DNA from: Acidimicrobiia bacterium
GTDB taxonomy: Bacteria; Actinomycetota; Acidimicrobiia; IMCC26256; JAGNEX01
NCBI GenBank assembly: GCA_020637365.1
Contig: JACJWE010000001.1
Coordinates: forward strand, 186,001 to 250,000
Reading direction: 5' to 3'
Length of the DNA stretch: 64,000 nt
The position numbers were made by a program, and so were the translations under genes. Of the stretch, positions 39,543 to 53,291 are shown piece by piece (position 1 is the stretch's first letter; each line of letters opens with the position of its first letter). The notes beneath the pieces were generated by a model that saw only the letters and a list, made by a program, of their open reading frames with translations, was not told the origin of the DNA and did not search any database.

Positions 39543-39703
39543 CGTGTTGTCGGCTGCGATCGGTGCAGATACCACCGATGGTTTCGAGAAGGGCGCCATG
39601 TGGTCCGACCCATCGGTGTGTTCGTCGGCCGTTCTACCGCACTGGCCGATGAGCGCAGGGCAGCCGCACGGGTGAGGCGGGGAGATGCGGCAGTTGCCTG
39701 CCC

Positions 39704-39744
39704 CCGTGCTGCGATGCTGCCGTGCTGCCGTGCTGCCGTGCTGC
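39704..39744. repeat. Short tandem repeat of CCGTGCTG
   Basis: An 8-base unit, CCGTGCTG, is repeated about five times, with one degenerate copy (CGATGCTG), in the spacer between the DUF2207 and AstE/AspA genes. It sits 36 bases upstream of the proposed GTG start at 39780. Confidence 0.8.
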
Positions 39745-39779
39745 GGAGGTCGGAGGTGTTCAACTGTCACAATGGGCCG

Positions 39780-40778
39780 GTGCGTCCAGAATTGTCGATC
39801 GCCGGAACAACGGTTCCCGAAGCTTCAAAAGTGGAGATAGCAATACCCGTGGCACGGCTTCCGTCGGGAAGTTGGATGACGATGCCGCTCACCGTCGTCG
39901 CTGGCGTGGATCCCGGACCGGTCATCTTCTGTTGTGCCGCCATCCACGGTGACGAAGTCAACGGGGTTGAAATCATCCGGCAGGTCGTCAACCGCTTGGA
40001 TCCCGAGCAAATGACCGGCACCGTGCTGGCAGCTCCGGTGGTCAACGTACCCGGTTTCGCTGGGCGTGACCGCTACCTGCCCGACGGGCGGGATCTCAAT
40101 CGATGTTTCCCCGGTCGGGTCGATGGGTCGCTCGCATCGCGCTTCGCAGCTGCGTTCATGACCGAGGTGGTCGAACGATGTGACCTCGGGCTCGATTTCC
40201 ACACGGGTGCTCGGGGACGGTCCAACCTGCCCCAGATTCGGGTGGCGGTGGACGACGCCCCGTCGTTGCGACTCGCCGAGATTTTCCGACCTCCGATCAT
40301 CGTGCATTCGAAGATTCGGCCGGGATCGCTGAGGGGTGAGGCGACCCGGCGTGGTGTGCCACACCTTCTCTTTGAGGGCGGACAGGCCGGATTGTTTGAC
40401 CGATCGACCGTCGAAGCGGGTGTCAAAGGCACCATGAACGTGCTCGGTCATCTGGGCATGATCCCCTCGTCGCCGCCGAGCGGTATGGACGAAGATGTCA
40501 CCGTGTGCCGGCAGTCGTGGTGGGTGCGGTCACCCCGAGCGGGATTGGTCCGCACCGTTGTTGACCTGGGCGAATGGGTTCACGCTAAGCAGCCGTTGGC
40601 GTTCGTTGCCGACGTGTTTGGTGGCGATGACTCCGCGATCGAGGCGGGACGTTCAGGTGTGGTCGCCGGGCGGATCGAACATGCTGTGGTGCATGCGGGC
40701 GACGCACTGTTTCACCTCGGTGCGATCGAACCGTTACCCGCCGAGGACGATGAGGATCCCGAAGAACCGCGCGACTGA
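39780..40778 (+). CDS. Succinylglutamate desuccinylase/aspartoacylase-family metallohydrolase
   Basis: A 332-residue zinc hydrolase of the AstE/AspA family. The metal ligands are in AIHGDEVNGVEIIR (His and Glu), and a third His is in GLDFHTGARG. The substrate-binding NRCFPG appears in DGRDLNRCFPGRVDG, and the catalytic glutamate in LLFEGGQAG. A C-terminal barrel-like region follows (GLVRTVVDLGEWVHAKQPLA). Members remove acyl groups from amino acids or related compounds; the substrate here is unknown. I chose GTG 39780 because homology-like sequence begins at once; upstream codons are low complexity. Confidence 0.85.
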   Translation: MRPELSIAGTTVPEASKVEIAIPVARLPSGSWMTMPLTVVAGVDPGPVIFCCAAIHGDEVNGVEIIRQVVNRLDPEQMTGTVLAAPVVNVPGFAGRDRYLPDGRDLNRCFPGRVDGSLASRFAAAFMTEVVERCDLGLDFHTGARGRSNLPQIRVAVDDAPSLRLAEIFRPPIIVHSKIRPGSLRGEATRRGVPHLLFEGGQAGLFDRSTVEAGVKGTMNVLGHLGMIPSSPPSGMDEDVTVCRQSWWVRSPRAGLVRTVVDLGEWVHAKQPLAFVADVFGGDDSAIEAGRSGVVAGRIEHAVVHAGDALFHLGAIEPLPAEDDEDPEEPRD

Positions 40779-41004
40779 TGGGCTGACCGGTTGTGGCAAC
40801 CGGGAGCGCTGAGATCGGATCGGGCGGCCGAGAACCGGCGTGTGTGAGGTCGTCCACAGTCGTGGCGCGGTTTGGGTGTCACAGGGGGTCATTAGAGTGC
40901 TGGGGTGCCCTCCGGCGATGTTGCGCCCGTACATTCCGGGACGACCACGGGCGGCGCCACCCGACGCTGCGCGCCGCGCCACCAGACCCGAGAGGAGGCC
41001 ATTG

Positions 41005-44000
41005 ATGTCGACCGATAACGCAACACTCTGGGACGTCTCCGGCGGACCTCACGCCTACACGCTGTCCAGCGACGACCCGGTTAGCGGAATGCATCCGGTC
41101 ATACAACGCTGGTTTGAACAGCAGTTTCCTGAGGGGCCGACCGACCCGCAACGCGGCGGTTGGCCACACATCGCTGCTCGTCGACACACGTTGATCGCAG
41201 CACCGACCGGTTCGGGCAAAACCCTCTCGGCATTCTTGGTCTGTATCGATCAGCTGGTGCGACGCTGGGAGGCTGGCGAAGACCTTTCCGGTGGTTGTCA
41301 GGTGGTCTACGTCTCACCCCTTAAAGCGCTGGCCGTCGACATCGAACACAACCTGTCCGGTCCACTCCAATCACTCTGCGAAACCGCTGCCGAGATGGGC
41401 GTCGCGTTTCCGACGTTGACCGCTGCGGTCCGGACGGGCGACACCTCACCGGCGGAACGCCAGGCGATGGTGTCGTCACCGCCGAACTTTCTGATTACCA
41501 CTCCAGAATCGTTGTACCTCATGGTGACCGGCGCGCGCAGTCGAGCCGTGTTTTCTCGTGTCGACACCATCATCGTGGACGAGATCCATGCGCTCGCCCG
41601 CGACAAGCGCGGCTCACACCTCGCACTCACCCTCGAGCGCATCGCTCACGTCGCGGCGTTTGAACCGATGCGAATTGGCCTGTCTGCGACCCAGCGCCCG
41701 ATCGAAACGGTGGCCGAGCTCCTCGTCGGCGCCCGCTGCGCGTCGGACGGATCTGCCGATTGTGCCATCGTCGATATCGGTCACCGGCGCGATGTCGACC
41801 TCACCATCCAGCTGCCCGATTCCGATCTTGAAGCTGTCATGTCCGCAGAGCAGATGGCGGACGTACTCGATGACGTCGCCGAACAGGTCCTATCGCGCCA
41901 AACGACGCTCGTGTTTGTCAACACTCGGCGCATGGCTGAACGCGTTGCTCACCTCCTCGGCGAACGACTCGGCGATGACGTGGTCGCGGCGCATCACGGA
42001 TCCTTGTCAAAGGACCGACGTGCTCGGGTCGAAACCAGGCTCCGGGCCGGTGATCTCAAGGCGCTGGTCGCAACGGCGTCGCTCGAACTCGGCATCGACG
42101 TCGGTCCGGTTGAACTGGTCTGTCAGATCGGATCGCCGCGTTCGATCGCGACCTTCCTGCAACGCGTCGGGCGTTCGGGTCACAGTCGACATGGCAAGCC
42201 GGTGGGTCGTATCTACCCGACGACACGTGATGAGTTGGTCGAGGCAGTCGCCATGTTCGCCGCGATCGACCGTGGGGTGCTCGACGCGGTGCTGCCACCC
42301 GAGGCGCCCATCGACATCCTGGCTCAGCAGATCATCGCCGAAGCCGCCGCACAAGATTGGGACGAAGACGCATTGTTCGACCTGGCTCGGCGCTCGGCTC
42401 CTTACCGTCGACTCGCTCGAGACCGCTATGACGAGGTGCTCTCGCTGGTATCTGCGGGGATTCAGACCGGCCAGGGCAAGAAGGGTGCCTACGTCCATCG
42501 CGATCAGGTCAATTCGGTGGTGCGCGCCCGACGGGGAGCCCGGCTCGCTGCGGTGACGTCGGGGGGTGCCATCCCCGAACTAGGCGACTGGCGGGTGATC
42601 ACCGACCACGAAGAAGCTCACGTCGGGACGGTGGGTGAAGACTGGGCGATCGAATCTATGCCCGGCGATGTGTTCTTGTTGGGTACGACCTCGTGGCGAA
42701 TTACCAAGATCGACAGCGGCACGGTGCGCGTCGTCGACGCTGCAGGGGCGCCGCCGACCATCCCGTTCTGGTTCGGTGAAGCACCTGCTCGAACCGCTGA
42801 GCTCTCTCACGAGATCTCGCGGTTGCGTCAAGCCCTTGCCGACCATTTCGCTGCCGACGATCTCGATGCCGCGCGCGCCTATCTCAGGAGCATCCCCGGG
42901 GTTACGAGTGCCGCTGCTGGTCTCGTCGTCGCATATCTCTCGACGGGTTACACGTGGCTGCAGGCCATGCCCACTCATGATCGGATCGTGTTCGAACGAT
43001 TCTTTGACGAGGCTGGCGGCATGCAGCTGGTGGTGCATGCTCCCTTTGGCGGGCGCATCAACCGCGGTTTGGGTCTCGCGTTGCGCAAACGTTTCTGCAA
43101 AAGCTTCGATTTCGAGCTGCAAGCGGCGGCCAACGATGACGCCGTCATCCTGTCGCTCGGTCCGCAACACAGCTTCCCCCTCGAGGACGTATCACGCTTT
43201 CTGGCCAGCAGGACCGTCGGCGAAGTTTTGACCCAGGCCCTGTTGCTGTCACCGATGTGGGGCGCACGTTGGCGATGGAACCTCAATCGTTCGTTGGTCG
43301 TGCTGCGTTGGCGCGGCGGCAAACGCAATCCGCCTCAGATCCAACGCATGCAGTCCGACGACATGATGGCGGCGGTGTTCCCGCGCCTCGCTGCATGTCA
43401 AGAAAACACCACGGGTCCCATCGATCTGCCCGATCATCCGCTGGTGCGACAAACCCTCGACGATTGTCTGCACGAAGCGATGGACCTCGACGGTTTGGCA
43501 GAGTTGGTACGAGGGATCGAAACCAAGACCATCGATGTGGTGTTTCGCGACACGACCGAGCCGTCGGTGCTCGCACACGAAATCCTCAATGGTCGGCCAT
43601 TTACGTATCTCGACGATGCACCACTTGAAGAACGGCGAACGCGCTCGGTCGCGATGAAGCGGGGACTGCCCGTCGAACCTCGCGATCTGGCCAAACTCGA
43701 TGTCGACGTGATCGACCGCGTCGTTGCGGAATGCCGCCCCGAAGTGACGTCACCCGATGAGCTACACGACTTGTTGATGAGCGCTATCGCGTTGGCTCCC
43801 AGCCCGCGATGGGCGTTGCTGGCAGAGGTCTTGATCGCTGGCGGACGTGCGGTCGAGATGCGCAGTGGTGGCTCCACGTGGTGGGTTGCGGCCGAGCGCT
43901 GGGCAGATGTCGCCGCGATCTGGTCCGATGTCGTGATCGTCCGCCACAACCTCGCGGTCCAATGGCTCGATCGTGTGAGCGATACGTTGGCTGAAGACGT

Positions 44001-45461
44001 CATCGATGCGGCGATCAGGACCACACTCGGCATGACCGGGCCCGTAACGTTTGCCGAGCTTGCTGTTCTCACAGGATTGCCGCTGTCCACGATCGACATG
44101 GCCGTACTCCGCCTCGAACACGAGGGTTCGGCGATGCGCGGACTGTTCGATCCCCGCAAAACGAACGACGGTGCGACTCACGACGGTGCGACCAACGACG
44201 CTGCAACCAACGACGCTGCAACCAACGACGCTGCAACCAACGACGCTGCAACCAACCGAGGCGCTGGGGGCGGCTCGGCCGACGGTGAGGTTGCCGAGCA
44301 GGTGTGCGCCAAACACATTCTCGTTCGTGTACACCGGGGAACGACCGCCAGCCTGCGATCGCGTATTTCAGCGGTCTCGCCTCAGACCTACATGCGTTTT
44401 CTGCTCCGCTGGCACGGGGTGACCGCCGACACGCGGAAGCAGGGACGCCGCGGTCTTGCCGCGATCATCGAACAGCTTCAGGGGTTCGAAGCGGCGGCCG
44501 GGGCGTGGGAACGGTCGATACTTCCCGCCCGGCTCGAGAGCTATCAATCTCGATGGCTGGATGATCTCTGTCTCGGCGGCGAAGTGGTCTGGGGCGCCTC
44601 GCCCCGCGTTCGGACGCTGCAAACGATCCGGCGCGCAAGTCCTCAGCAACTCCCAGCCGCGCCACGCCACTGACGTTTGCGCTTCGGGCCGATATCGCTT
44701 GGCTCCGCACAGCGATCGGGGGTGCGAACGAAAGTCCGTGGCCGGACGCTGGGCCGGGGCGTGAGATCCTGGAAGTTCTCCACGAGCGCGGGGCCCTCTT
44801 CGCTCCTGAGATCGGCACCATGTCAGGGCGCCTCGCCGCCGAAGTCGAAGAGGGCCTGTGGGACGGGGTTGCCCGCGGCCTGCTGACGGCCGACAGCTTT
44901 CAGGCGGTTCGCTCGCTCCTCTCGGCGCGTCAACGACTCAACCGGCGTGCTCGTCGTTCCCGCCGTCGAGGGTTGCGACAAGGCGTTCACGGTATGAATC
45001 CCGCTGAGGGCCGCTGGACTCTGATGACCAAACCCGCGGTCATCGACGAGCCTGATGAGCTCGCCGAAGCGGTTGCCGAACAGCTCCTCGCCCGTTGGGG
45101 CGTGTTGACCAAGCAGGTGCTGGTCCGCGAGGCGTGCGGTGTTCCATGGCGCGAAGTGTGGTGGGCAATGCGCCGCCTCGAAGCGAGAGGAGTCATTCGA
45201 GGCGGACGATTCGTGTCAGGGTTCAGTGGGGAACAGTTCGCTCTACCCGAGGCGGTCGATCGCTTGCGTCGCACCGACAAAGAGCCGCTGACCGGCGAGA
45301 CCGTGATCTTGTGCGCAACCGACCCGCTCAACCTTGCCGGGTCGGTTGTGGGCACCGACCGAATTCCTGCCGTGCGCACCAACGTCGTCAAATATGTCGA
45401 CGGTTTGGTGGTGTCGGCAGATGAACCAGCAGATAGAGCTGGCCAAGGCGCCGCTACGTAG
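41005..45461 (+). pseudogene. lhr: Lhr-family DNA helicase, one frameshift near the C-terminus
   Basis: A superfamily 2 helicase of about 1,485 residues, the length of full actinobacterial Lhr. AGGAGG lies six bases before ATG 41005. Motif I is APTGSGKT near residue 67, motif II VDEIHAL near 191, motif III GLSATQRP, and motif VI FLQRVGRSGHSRHGK. The Lhr core winged-helix and beta-barrel region follows (QLVVHAPFGGRINRGLGLAL). The frame changes between about 44630 and 44680; it resumes with TFALRADIAWLRTAIGG and continues to 45461. A 15-base tandem repeat encodes TNDAA copies near residue 1060. Lhr is a 3'-5' translocase tied to DNA repair. Confidence 0.88.
44161..44250. repeat. 15-bp in-frame tandem repeat inside lhr
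   Basis: Four perfect copies of ACCAACGACGCTGCA (44191-44250) follow two degenerate copies (from 44161). They encode TNDAA repeats between two domains of Lhr. Because the unit is a multiple of three, copy-number changes would keep the frame. Confidence 0.92.
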
Positions 45462-45587
45462 CAGAGGTACCGAGCGCTTCTGCCGCTGTGGTCATGCTCG
45501 CTGCCGGTCAGTACGAACTACTCCCGGCACGACCGGGACGCGCACTGATTCGGTCGCTACGCGATCAGTTCAGCAGGTCAGCGCTCG

Positions 45588-47498
45588 TTACCGACCCAAA
45601 ATTTGGGCGTACCAGGCAACTCGGTTTCGTTGTGAGCCGGGCAGCGCCAAAAATGACAGGTGCCCAAGAGCTCCGCCGACACCGAAACCTTCGTAGCGGA
45701 GGTTATCGAGGAAGCTCGGGATGACATCAGGGAGCTGGTGTACCCAGCGACCCGACGAGCGGTCGCCGACGGGCACGCCTGGGATGAAGCGTCGAACCGT
45801 GCCGATCTGGGTCGAGCGGGTGAGACGAGCGAATGTTTCGCTCGTCTGATTGGAGACGGTTCCCCCATCCAGCGCGTAGTTCAGCAGTACCGCTTTGCCC
45901 GGCAGGCCCTCAGGGGGTGACGCTATCCAGTCCACCAGATTGATGCCGTCGCTCAGATCGACTTCGTGCTGCATGACCGCAGCCTGAAACGCTGTTTCGG
46001 GGCCGGAAAGCTCCGACGAAAATACCCCGCTGATCTCGAACCAGCTGTACAGGTTTGATTGGCTGAGAATGTTCATCACTCCAACGCCGCCGACTTCGAG
46101 CGTGGCGCCTCTGAGGTCGGGCGCGACGGCGACGAACGCGGAGCCAAGCACCGACCCCATCGACACGGCCTGATAAATCACCTTGTTGGGATCAAGATCG
46201 GGTACGCCGTCTGGGCGTCCGCCAGCACCGACAATGTCGAGTCCGGCCATCGAGGTTTCGATCGCTCGAAGAAGCGACAGCTGATCAAAGATCGACTGGT
46301 ACATGAGCGAAACGACCTTCGGGGCGTCGCCGGGATTGGTGATCCCCAGCAGCCAGCCGCCGTCTTCATCAGCACGGCTGCCGTGATTCGGAAAATCGAT
46401 CGCCAGGGTCGCGATGTTGTGTTTGGCGTTTTCGCCGACTTGTATGAACGCTTGTCCTTGCGGCAGCGAGAGTCCCGGACCGTATATCGACACGGCAGCT
46501 GGCCGTCCAGCAGCGTTGTTGGGGATGGCCAAGCCGAATTTCAGCCAATTGTCGCGGGGAGCTTGGCTGGTGTCGACCATCGACTCAGGACCGGTGCGGT
46601 AGTCCGAGACGAGCACCTCCCCCTCAACGACCGTCGCTCCAAACATGTCGCCGCCCGGTACGACGTGAACGTTGCGAATCGGGTGCGGTGTGTCCCAGAT
46701 CTGTGCGGTTACCGCGCGGATCGGATCAGCGATGTCTGACCTCGACCGAACGGTGAAATCGGTAATCGACGCAATGCGCTGGGTCGGCACACCAAACCCG
46801 TTGGCTTCGGCGACCAAACCACGGATGTACGCGGCTCCCGGGTCGTTGTTTCCCTCGGACAGCAACGAGGCCAGTCCTGGGGCAGCTGCGATAGGGGCAC
46901 CCGACTTGGTGGTGGGGGAGTTGGTCAACGCTGCGACGTAGCGATGCCCGAATTCGAAACGATCCTTTGGCCAGACCGAGATCACCTTGGCGTCGCGTTC
47001 GGTTGCATGAGTCTCGGCGCGGACTCGCACAGGTGCGGTGGTGCTGGTGGCCGTGTCGAAGACCACGACGGAACTGTCGGTTAGCGACCTCATGTCGGTG
47101 TCGGCCGGGAGTTCGAACAGGATTGGTCCGGCGGCCGAGAAGCCGGTGGAGCCGTTGTTCAGTACCTCATGTGGCTGCAACGGTTGGGAGATGGTCGCTC
47201 GTCCCTGTGCCGACATGACTTCGGGAGCGACGTGCGTGCGCAGGCCGGTTGGTGACGAAGCATCGTGTTGGGTTGCCAGATTCGTCGGCCAAGGAAGGGC
47301 ACAAGTCGGATTTGCCAACGGATGACAGGAGTACCCCGACGCCGGTACTTGGCCAATAACTGCGCCGTCGACGATTCGTGCGCTCGCAACGGCAGGAAAG
47401 GCAAGGCAGGTCAGAGTAAACACCGCCGCCATCGAGGTCAGATGACGGCGCAGGTGCAGGCGTCGGGCGTTGCGGGGTGTGCCAGTTGGTTTGAGCAT
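45588..47498 (-). CDS. Secreted lipase-like hydrolase (bacterial lipase N-terminal type)
   Basis: A 636-residue exported protein: a basic start, hydrophobic TSMAAVFTLTCLAFPAVAS, then a mature N-terminal beta-rich region containing LPWPTNLATQHDAS and GFSAAGPILFEL, resembling the N-terminal domain of bacterial virulence-factor lipases. The C-terminal alpha/beta-hydrolase part has IATLAIDFPNHGSR and the likely nucleophile in YQAVSMGSVLGSAF (A-V-S-M-G). The catalytic His is probably in GGALGHLSFL near the end. The gene is divergent from aceE and convergent with lhr. The start at 47498 has no strong ribosome-binding site. Confidence 0.75.
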   Translation of the reverse strand: MLKPTGTPRNARRLHLRRHLTSMAAVFTLTCLAFPAVASARIVDGAVIGQVPASGYSCHPLANPTCALPWPTNLATQHDASSPTGLRTHVAPEVMSAQGRATISQPLQPHEVLNNGSTGFSAAGPILFELPADTDMRSLTDSSVVVFDTATSTTAPVRVRAETHATERDAKVISVWPKDRFEFGHRYVAALTNSPTTKSGAPIAAAPGLASLLSEGNNDPGAAYIRGLVAEANGFGVPTQRIASITDFTVRSRSDIADPIRAVTAQIWDTPHPIRNVHVVPGGDMFGATVVEGEVLVSDYRTGPESMVDTSQAPRDNWLKFGLAIPNNAAGRPAAVSIYGPGLSLPQGQAFIQVGENAKHNIATLAIDFPNHGSRADEDGGWLLGITNPGDAPKVVSLMYQSIFDQLSLLRAIETSMAGLDIVGAGGRPDGVPDLDPNKVIYQAVSMGSVLGSAFVAVAPDLRGATLEVGGVGVMNILSQSNLYSWFEISGVFSSELSGPETAFQAAVMQHEVDLSDGINLVDWIASPPEGLPGKAVLLNYALDGGTVSNQTSETFARLTRSTQIGTVRRFIPGVPVGDRSSGRWVHQLPDVIPSFLDNLRYEGFGVGGALGHLSFLALPGSQRNRVAWYAQILGR

Positions 47499-47539
47499 CT
47501 GGGAATGCTTGCAGAATCGCAGCTGTATGTACAGGATCC

Positions 47540-47618
<79 letters not shown>

Positions 47619-47783
47619 TCCGTGGGTGGAGCGCGCCGTCGTCGCTCATCGTCGAGTCAAACGCCCTCGACACTGCTCAACGTCCCCATGATTGGGAGTC
47701 ACAGCACTAGCGTGAAGGCTTGAGATCGGCTGGACCACCCTGGTGGCACATGCCATGCCGTCGCGCCTGTGAGGAGACCCCTG

Positions 47784-50474
<2,691 letters not shown>

Positions 50475-50624
50475 CGCCCAGGCGCGAAGATCCGCCGACC
50501 TCCTCCTTGTAAGGGAGGCGCTGTAGGAGGGGCGCTGTAGGGGAGGCGCCGTCGAGGTGGGTGACTGCCGCTGGCGGTTCTTCAGCGCGACGGTCGGTGA
50601 TGTCTGGGATCTGTTGACCCCGCG
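50475..50624. repeat. Spacer with tandem GGAGGCGCTGTAG copies
   Basis: Downstream of aceE, the near-repeat GGAGGCGCTGTAG / GAGGGGCGCTGTAG / GGGAGGCGCCGTCGAG lies at 50514-50556. It is too short to classify. No clear terminator hairpin with a T tract is present. Confidence 0.4.
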
Positions 50625-50858
50625 CTAGTCGTCGTCCTCTTTGCCGTCTTTGTAGTACTCGGCATAAGGATCGTCGGAGTAGTCGTCGTATGGATCGTCG
50701 TCACCGTCGTCGTCATCATCGTCGTCATCGTCATGGTGAGACGTTGAGAACATGTCGGATTCGCCGAGAATGGACTCGAAGTCCGATTCGCCCGCGTACG
50801 CCCCTTGCTTGAGTGCGCGGGCCTCACGGAAACGACGTGCTCGCCCTTTGCGTGCCAT
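50625..50858 (-). CDS. Small DUF3073-like protein with acidic tail
   Basis: A 77-residue protein. The N-terminus is basic (MARKGRARRFREARALKQ), followed by GAYAGESDFESILGESDMF, then a run of nine aspartates and a YDDYSDDPYAEYY-type acidic end. This plan, basic head then SDFE motif then acidic tail, resembles the actinobacterial DUF3073 family. AGGAGG lies six bases before the ATG, which supports real translation. Function is unknown; the charge split suggests nucleic-acid or protein binding. Confidence 0.7.
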   Translation of the reverse strand: MARKGRARRFREARALKQGAYAGESDFESILGESDMFSTSHHDDDDDDDDDGDDDPYDDYSDDPYAEYYKDGKEDDD

Positions 50859-50939
50859 ATACCGCCTCCTAGGTGGCCTGCATTCTGTCTCAACCGTGGG
50901 GTGCTGTGCGGATCGCGCGCCGTCAGCGTGTGAGATTTT

Positions 50940-53069
50940 TCAGAGGTCGAATGAGTACACCGTTATCCAGACTGATGTTCCAGGCTGGGCCGCAGAACCG
51001 GCGCTTGGAATCTGTGATCCGACCATGCCGTCGAGCGTCGGATCTACGGTACTCACCCGTTGGATGTTTACTCGGTAACCGAGACGCTCAAGGGTAGCGC
51101 GCGCGGCAGTCTCGGTTTGGCCCACCACGGCGGGCAGAGCATTCGGCGGGGCAGTGCTGGGCGGTGTCGTCGGTGTTGTCGACGGTGGCGTTGACGGGGT
51201 GAGGGTAGTGGTCGGTTCGGGAGGAGCGGTGGTCCGCGGCGTTGAGCTCGGAGGCGGTTGCACCGTCGGCTGGGTGTCTTTGGGTGTGGTCGACGGCGGA
51301 GACGTTTCAACAGGTGTCGTGTCAACAGGCCGCTGCGTCGCCGGGGGCGTGGTTTCGACCGGCGCGGGTTGTGTGGCTGGGGTCCGCGGCTTGAGGATGC
51401 CGCCGGCGTAATAGATGCTCGGTAGGCGGGCGCCTTTGCTGAGTTGTTCGTTGTCGGCAAAGCCCTTGCCGACGAGGACGGTGATACCCGAGCCGACGCG
51501 CCGGACCGTGCCCGAGGATGGCCCGGTTTCGAGCACCAAGCCCTGTTCGTCTTCTGTCGATGGGACGAGGACTTTTGTCGGCTTGAGTCCTTTGCGGATG
51601 AGCAGGGCTTCGGCGCGTGGCCAGGCCATACCTGTGAGCGCTGGCACCTTGATTTCTTTCGGGCCGGTCGAGATGAACACGGTGAGGTCCCCGTCGATCG
51701 GTTCACCCTCTTCTGGTGAGACAGCCGCGACAAACCCGATCGGTACGGTGCTTGAGGCTTGTTTGTCCCACTTGACCGGTATGTCTGCCTGTGCCAATCG
51801 AAGCCTGAGTTCGAAGGGGTCAGCTCCCGAGAGGCCATCGGGGCTGCGTACCGGGGCGGGACCCGAAGATACCGTGAGGGTGACGCCGCCGTCGCGATGG
51901 GTGCGCCCTCCGGGCGGAGGGTCCTGGGAGACGACGGTGTCCTTGGCGCCCCGCTGGTGGTAGGTCCGGACTACCGAGACCTTGAAGGTGTCGCCGAGCG
52001 CCGTTTCTGCTTCGGTCACGGGTTTGCCAAGCACATCGGGGACCGGCCGAGAAAGCGGGGCATCGCTTGTGGGATCGGGCACGTTCATGACGGCAAACGC
52101 GAGCCCGGCGATGATGGCCAACGCGGTGATCAGGGCGACGAACGTCACCCTTTTGGATGGTTTGGCGGGGCGATCGTCGACGAGACCGAGCATCTCGATG
52201 GCGTCGTCCTCGGTGAGGTCAGCGTCCTCAACATCGCCCTCGGTTTCGCCATCCCAAGCAACCTCGACGAGTCCGTCGCCGAAGCCACCCGTCACCTCGG
52301 TCGGTATCGCCTTGGGTTGCTGATCCGCGTCGCCTTGATCGAGGTCGACTGCCGGAGCTTCAGGTGGCATGCCAGGATTCGCAGGAGTTGTCGGCATGAC
52401 GGGGGCGGTCGGCGAGGCCACGGGAGCTGCAGTGGCCTGAACTGCTGTGTTGTGCGCCTCGCCGCCCGTATCCATGGGATTCTGTACGGGGCCGGTCGGC
52501 GCTGGTGGTGCCTGCGTCCTCGCGTCGAGTGCGGTCGTTTCGTTGACTGCCCGGCTCGGCGGCGTGGGTGTGGTGGGGGAGGTCACCAGATGTGTGCTGG
52601 ATGCTGTCGGGCCCGGTGGTGCGGTCGGTGATGGTGACACACCGTTGGCGTTGTCGTTAACGGTGTCGTTTGGTCGAGTAAAGCCGTTGGTGTGGGGAGT
52701 TTGGCCGTTCGGTGCTGCAAATGGCGTTGGCGGTGTGGGGACCGGCAACGGGATGCCTAACATCGGGGACGCACTGCCATCGGTCGCGGGGTTCGCCGCG
52801 GGCCCCGAACCGTTGATGAGGTTCGCTGTCTCAGCCCTATCCGCAGAAGTGGTGCCGGTAGCTCCGTCAGGCGCAGCGGAAGCCGGTCCTGCGGACGGAT
52901 GGCCGAAGGGGAGCGTCAGCGGTTTGGTCGCTTCGTTGTTGCTGTGCCCGTTGGCCGAAGGTGCCGAATCGGTGTGTTGAGCCTGCTCCTCTGACCCCAC
53001 CGGAGCCGCGCGCAACGGCCCGGATGGCGAGGTCTGGGGCGTCTGTTGCGAAGGGTCAAGCATGGTCAC
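50940..53069 (-). CDS. PASTA-domain membrane protein without kinase domain
   Basis: A 709-residue protein. The first 300 or so residues are Pro/Thr/Ala-rich and probably disordered. One transmembrane helix (VTFVALITALAIIAGLAFAV) follows. The outer part has PASTA repeats: VPDVLGKPVTEAETALGD, VPALTGMAWPRAEALLIRKG and, at the end, LPAVVGQTETAARATLERLG, the last two separated by a Thr/Pro-rich stretch. PASTA domains bind peptidoglycan stem peptides and usually belong to Ser/Thr kinases or penicillin-binding proteins; neither catalytic domain is present. A role in cell-wall sensing or anchoring is likely but unproven. Confidence 0.85.
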   Translation of the reverse strand: MTMLDPSQQTPQTSPSGPLRAAPVGSEEQAQHTDSAPSANGHSNNEATKPLTLPFGHPSAGPASAAPDGATGTTSADRAETANLINGSGPAANPATDGSASPMLGIPLPVPTPPTPFAAPNGQTPHTNGFTRPNDTVNDNANGVSPSPTAPPGPTASSTHLVTSPTTPTPPSRAVNETTALDARTQAPPAPTGPVQNPMDTGGEAHNTAVQATAAPVASPTAPVMPTTPANPGMPPEAPAVDLDQGDADQQPKAIPTEVTGGFGDGLVEVAWDGETEGDVEDADLTEDDAIEMLGLVDDRPAKPSKRVTFVALITALAIIAGLAFAVMNVPDPTSDAPLSRPVPDVLGKPVTEAETALGDTFKVSVVRTYHQRGAKDTVVSQDPPPGGRTHRDGGVTLTVSSGPAPVRSPDGLSGADPFELRLRLAQADIPVKWDKQASSTVPIGFVAAVSPEEGEPIDGDLTVFISTGPKEIKVPALTGMAWPRAEALLIRKGLKPTKVLVPSTEDEQGLVLETGPSSGTVRRVGSGITVLVGKGFADNEQLSKGARLPSIYYAGGILKPRTPATQPAPVETTPPATQRPVDTTPVETSPPSTTPKDTQPTVQPPPSSTPRTTAPPEPTTTLTPSTPPSTTPTTPPSTAPPNALPAVVGQTETAARATLERLGYRVNIQRVSTVDPTLDGMVGSQIPSAGSAAQPGTSVWITVYSFDL

Positions 53070-53291
53070 GTCGCGCGCTCCTGCGTTGCATGTTGCAACG
53101 GCACGCGCAGGTTACGACTTGAGTCGGAAGTGGAATGGGTGCATCGCGGTTGGCTTCGGAGGCTCTGAGGGAGTCAACCGCGACAATCGTACCGTTTCAG
53201 TGGCGCGGTACTTGCTGTGTTTGGTATGCGGACAATTAAGACTTGGTCGTTGGGCCAGGTGATCCGCAGCTCGGTGAAGTTGCGGGCTGGC

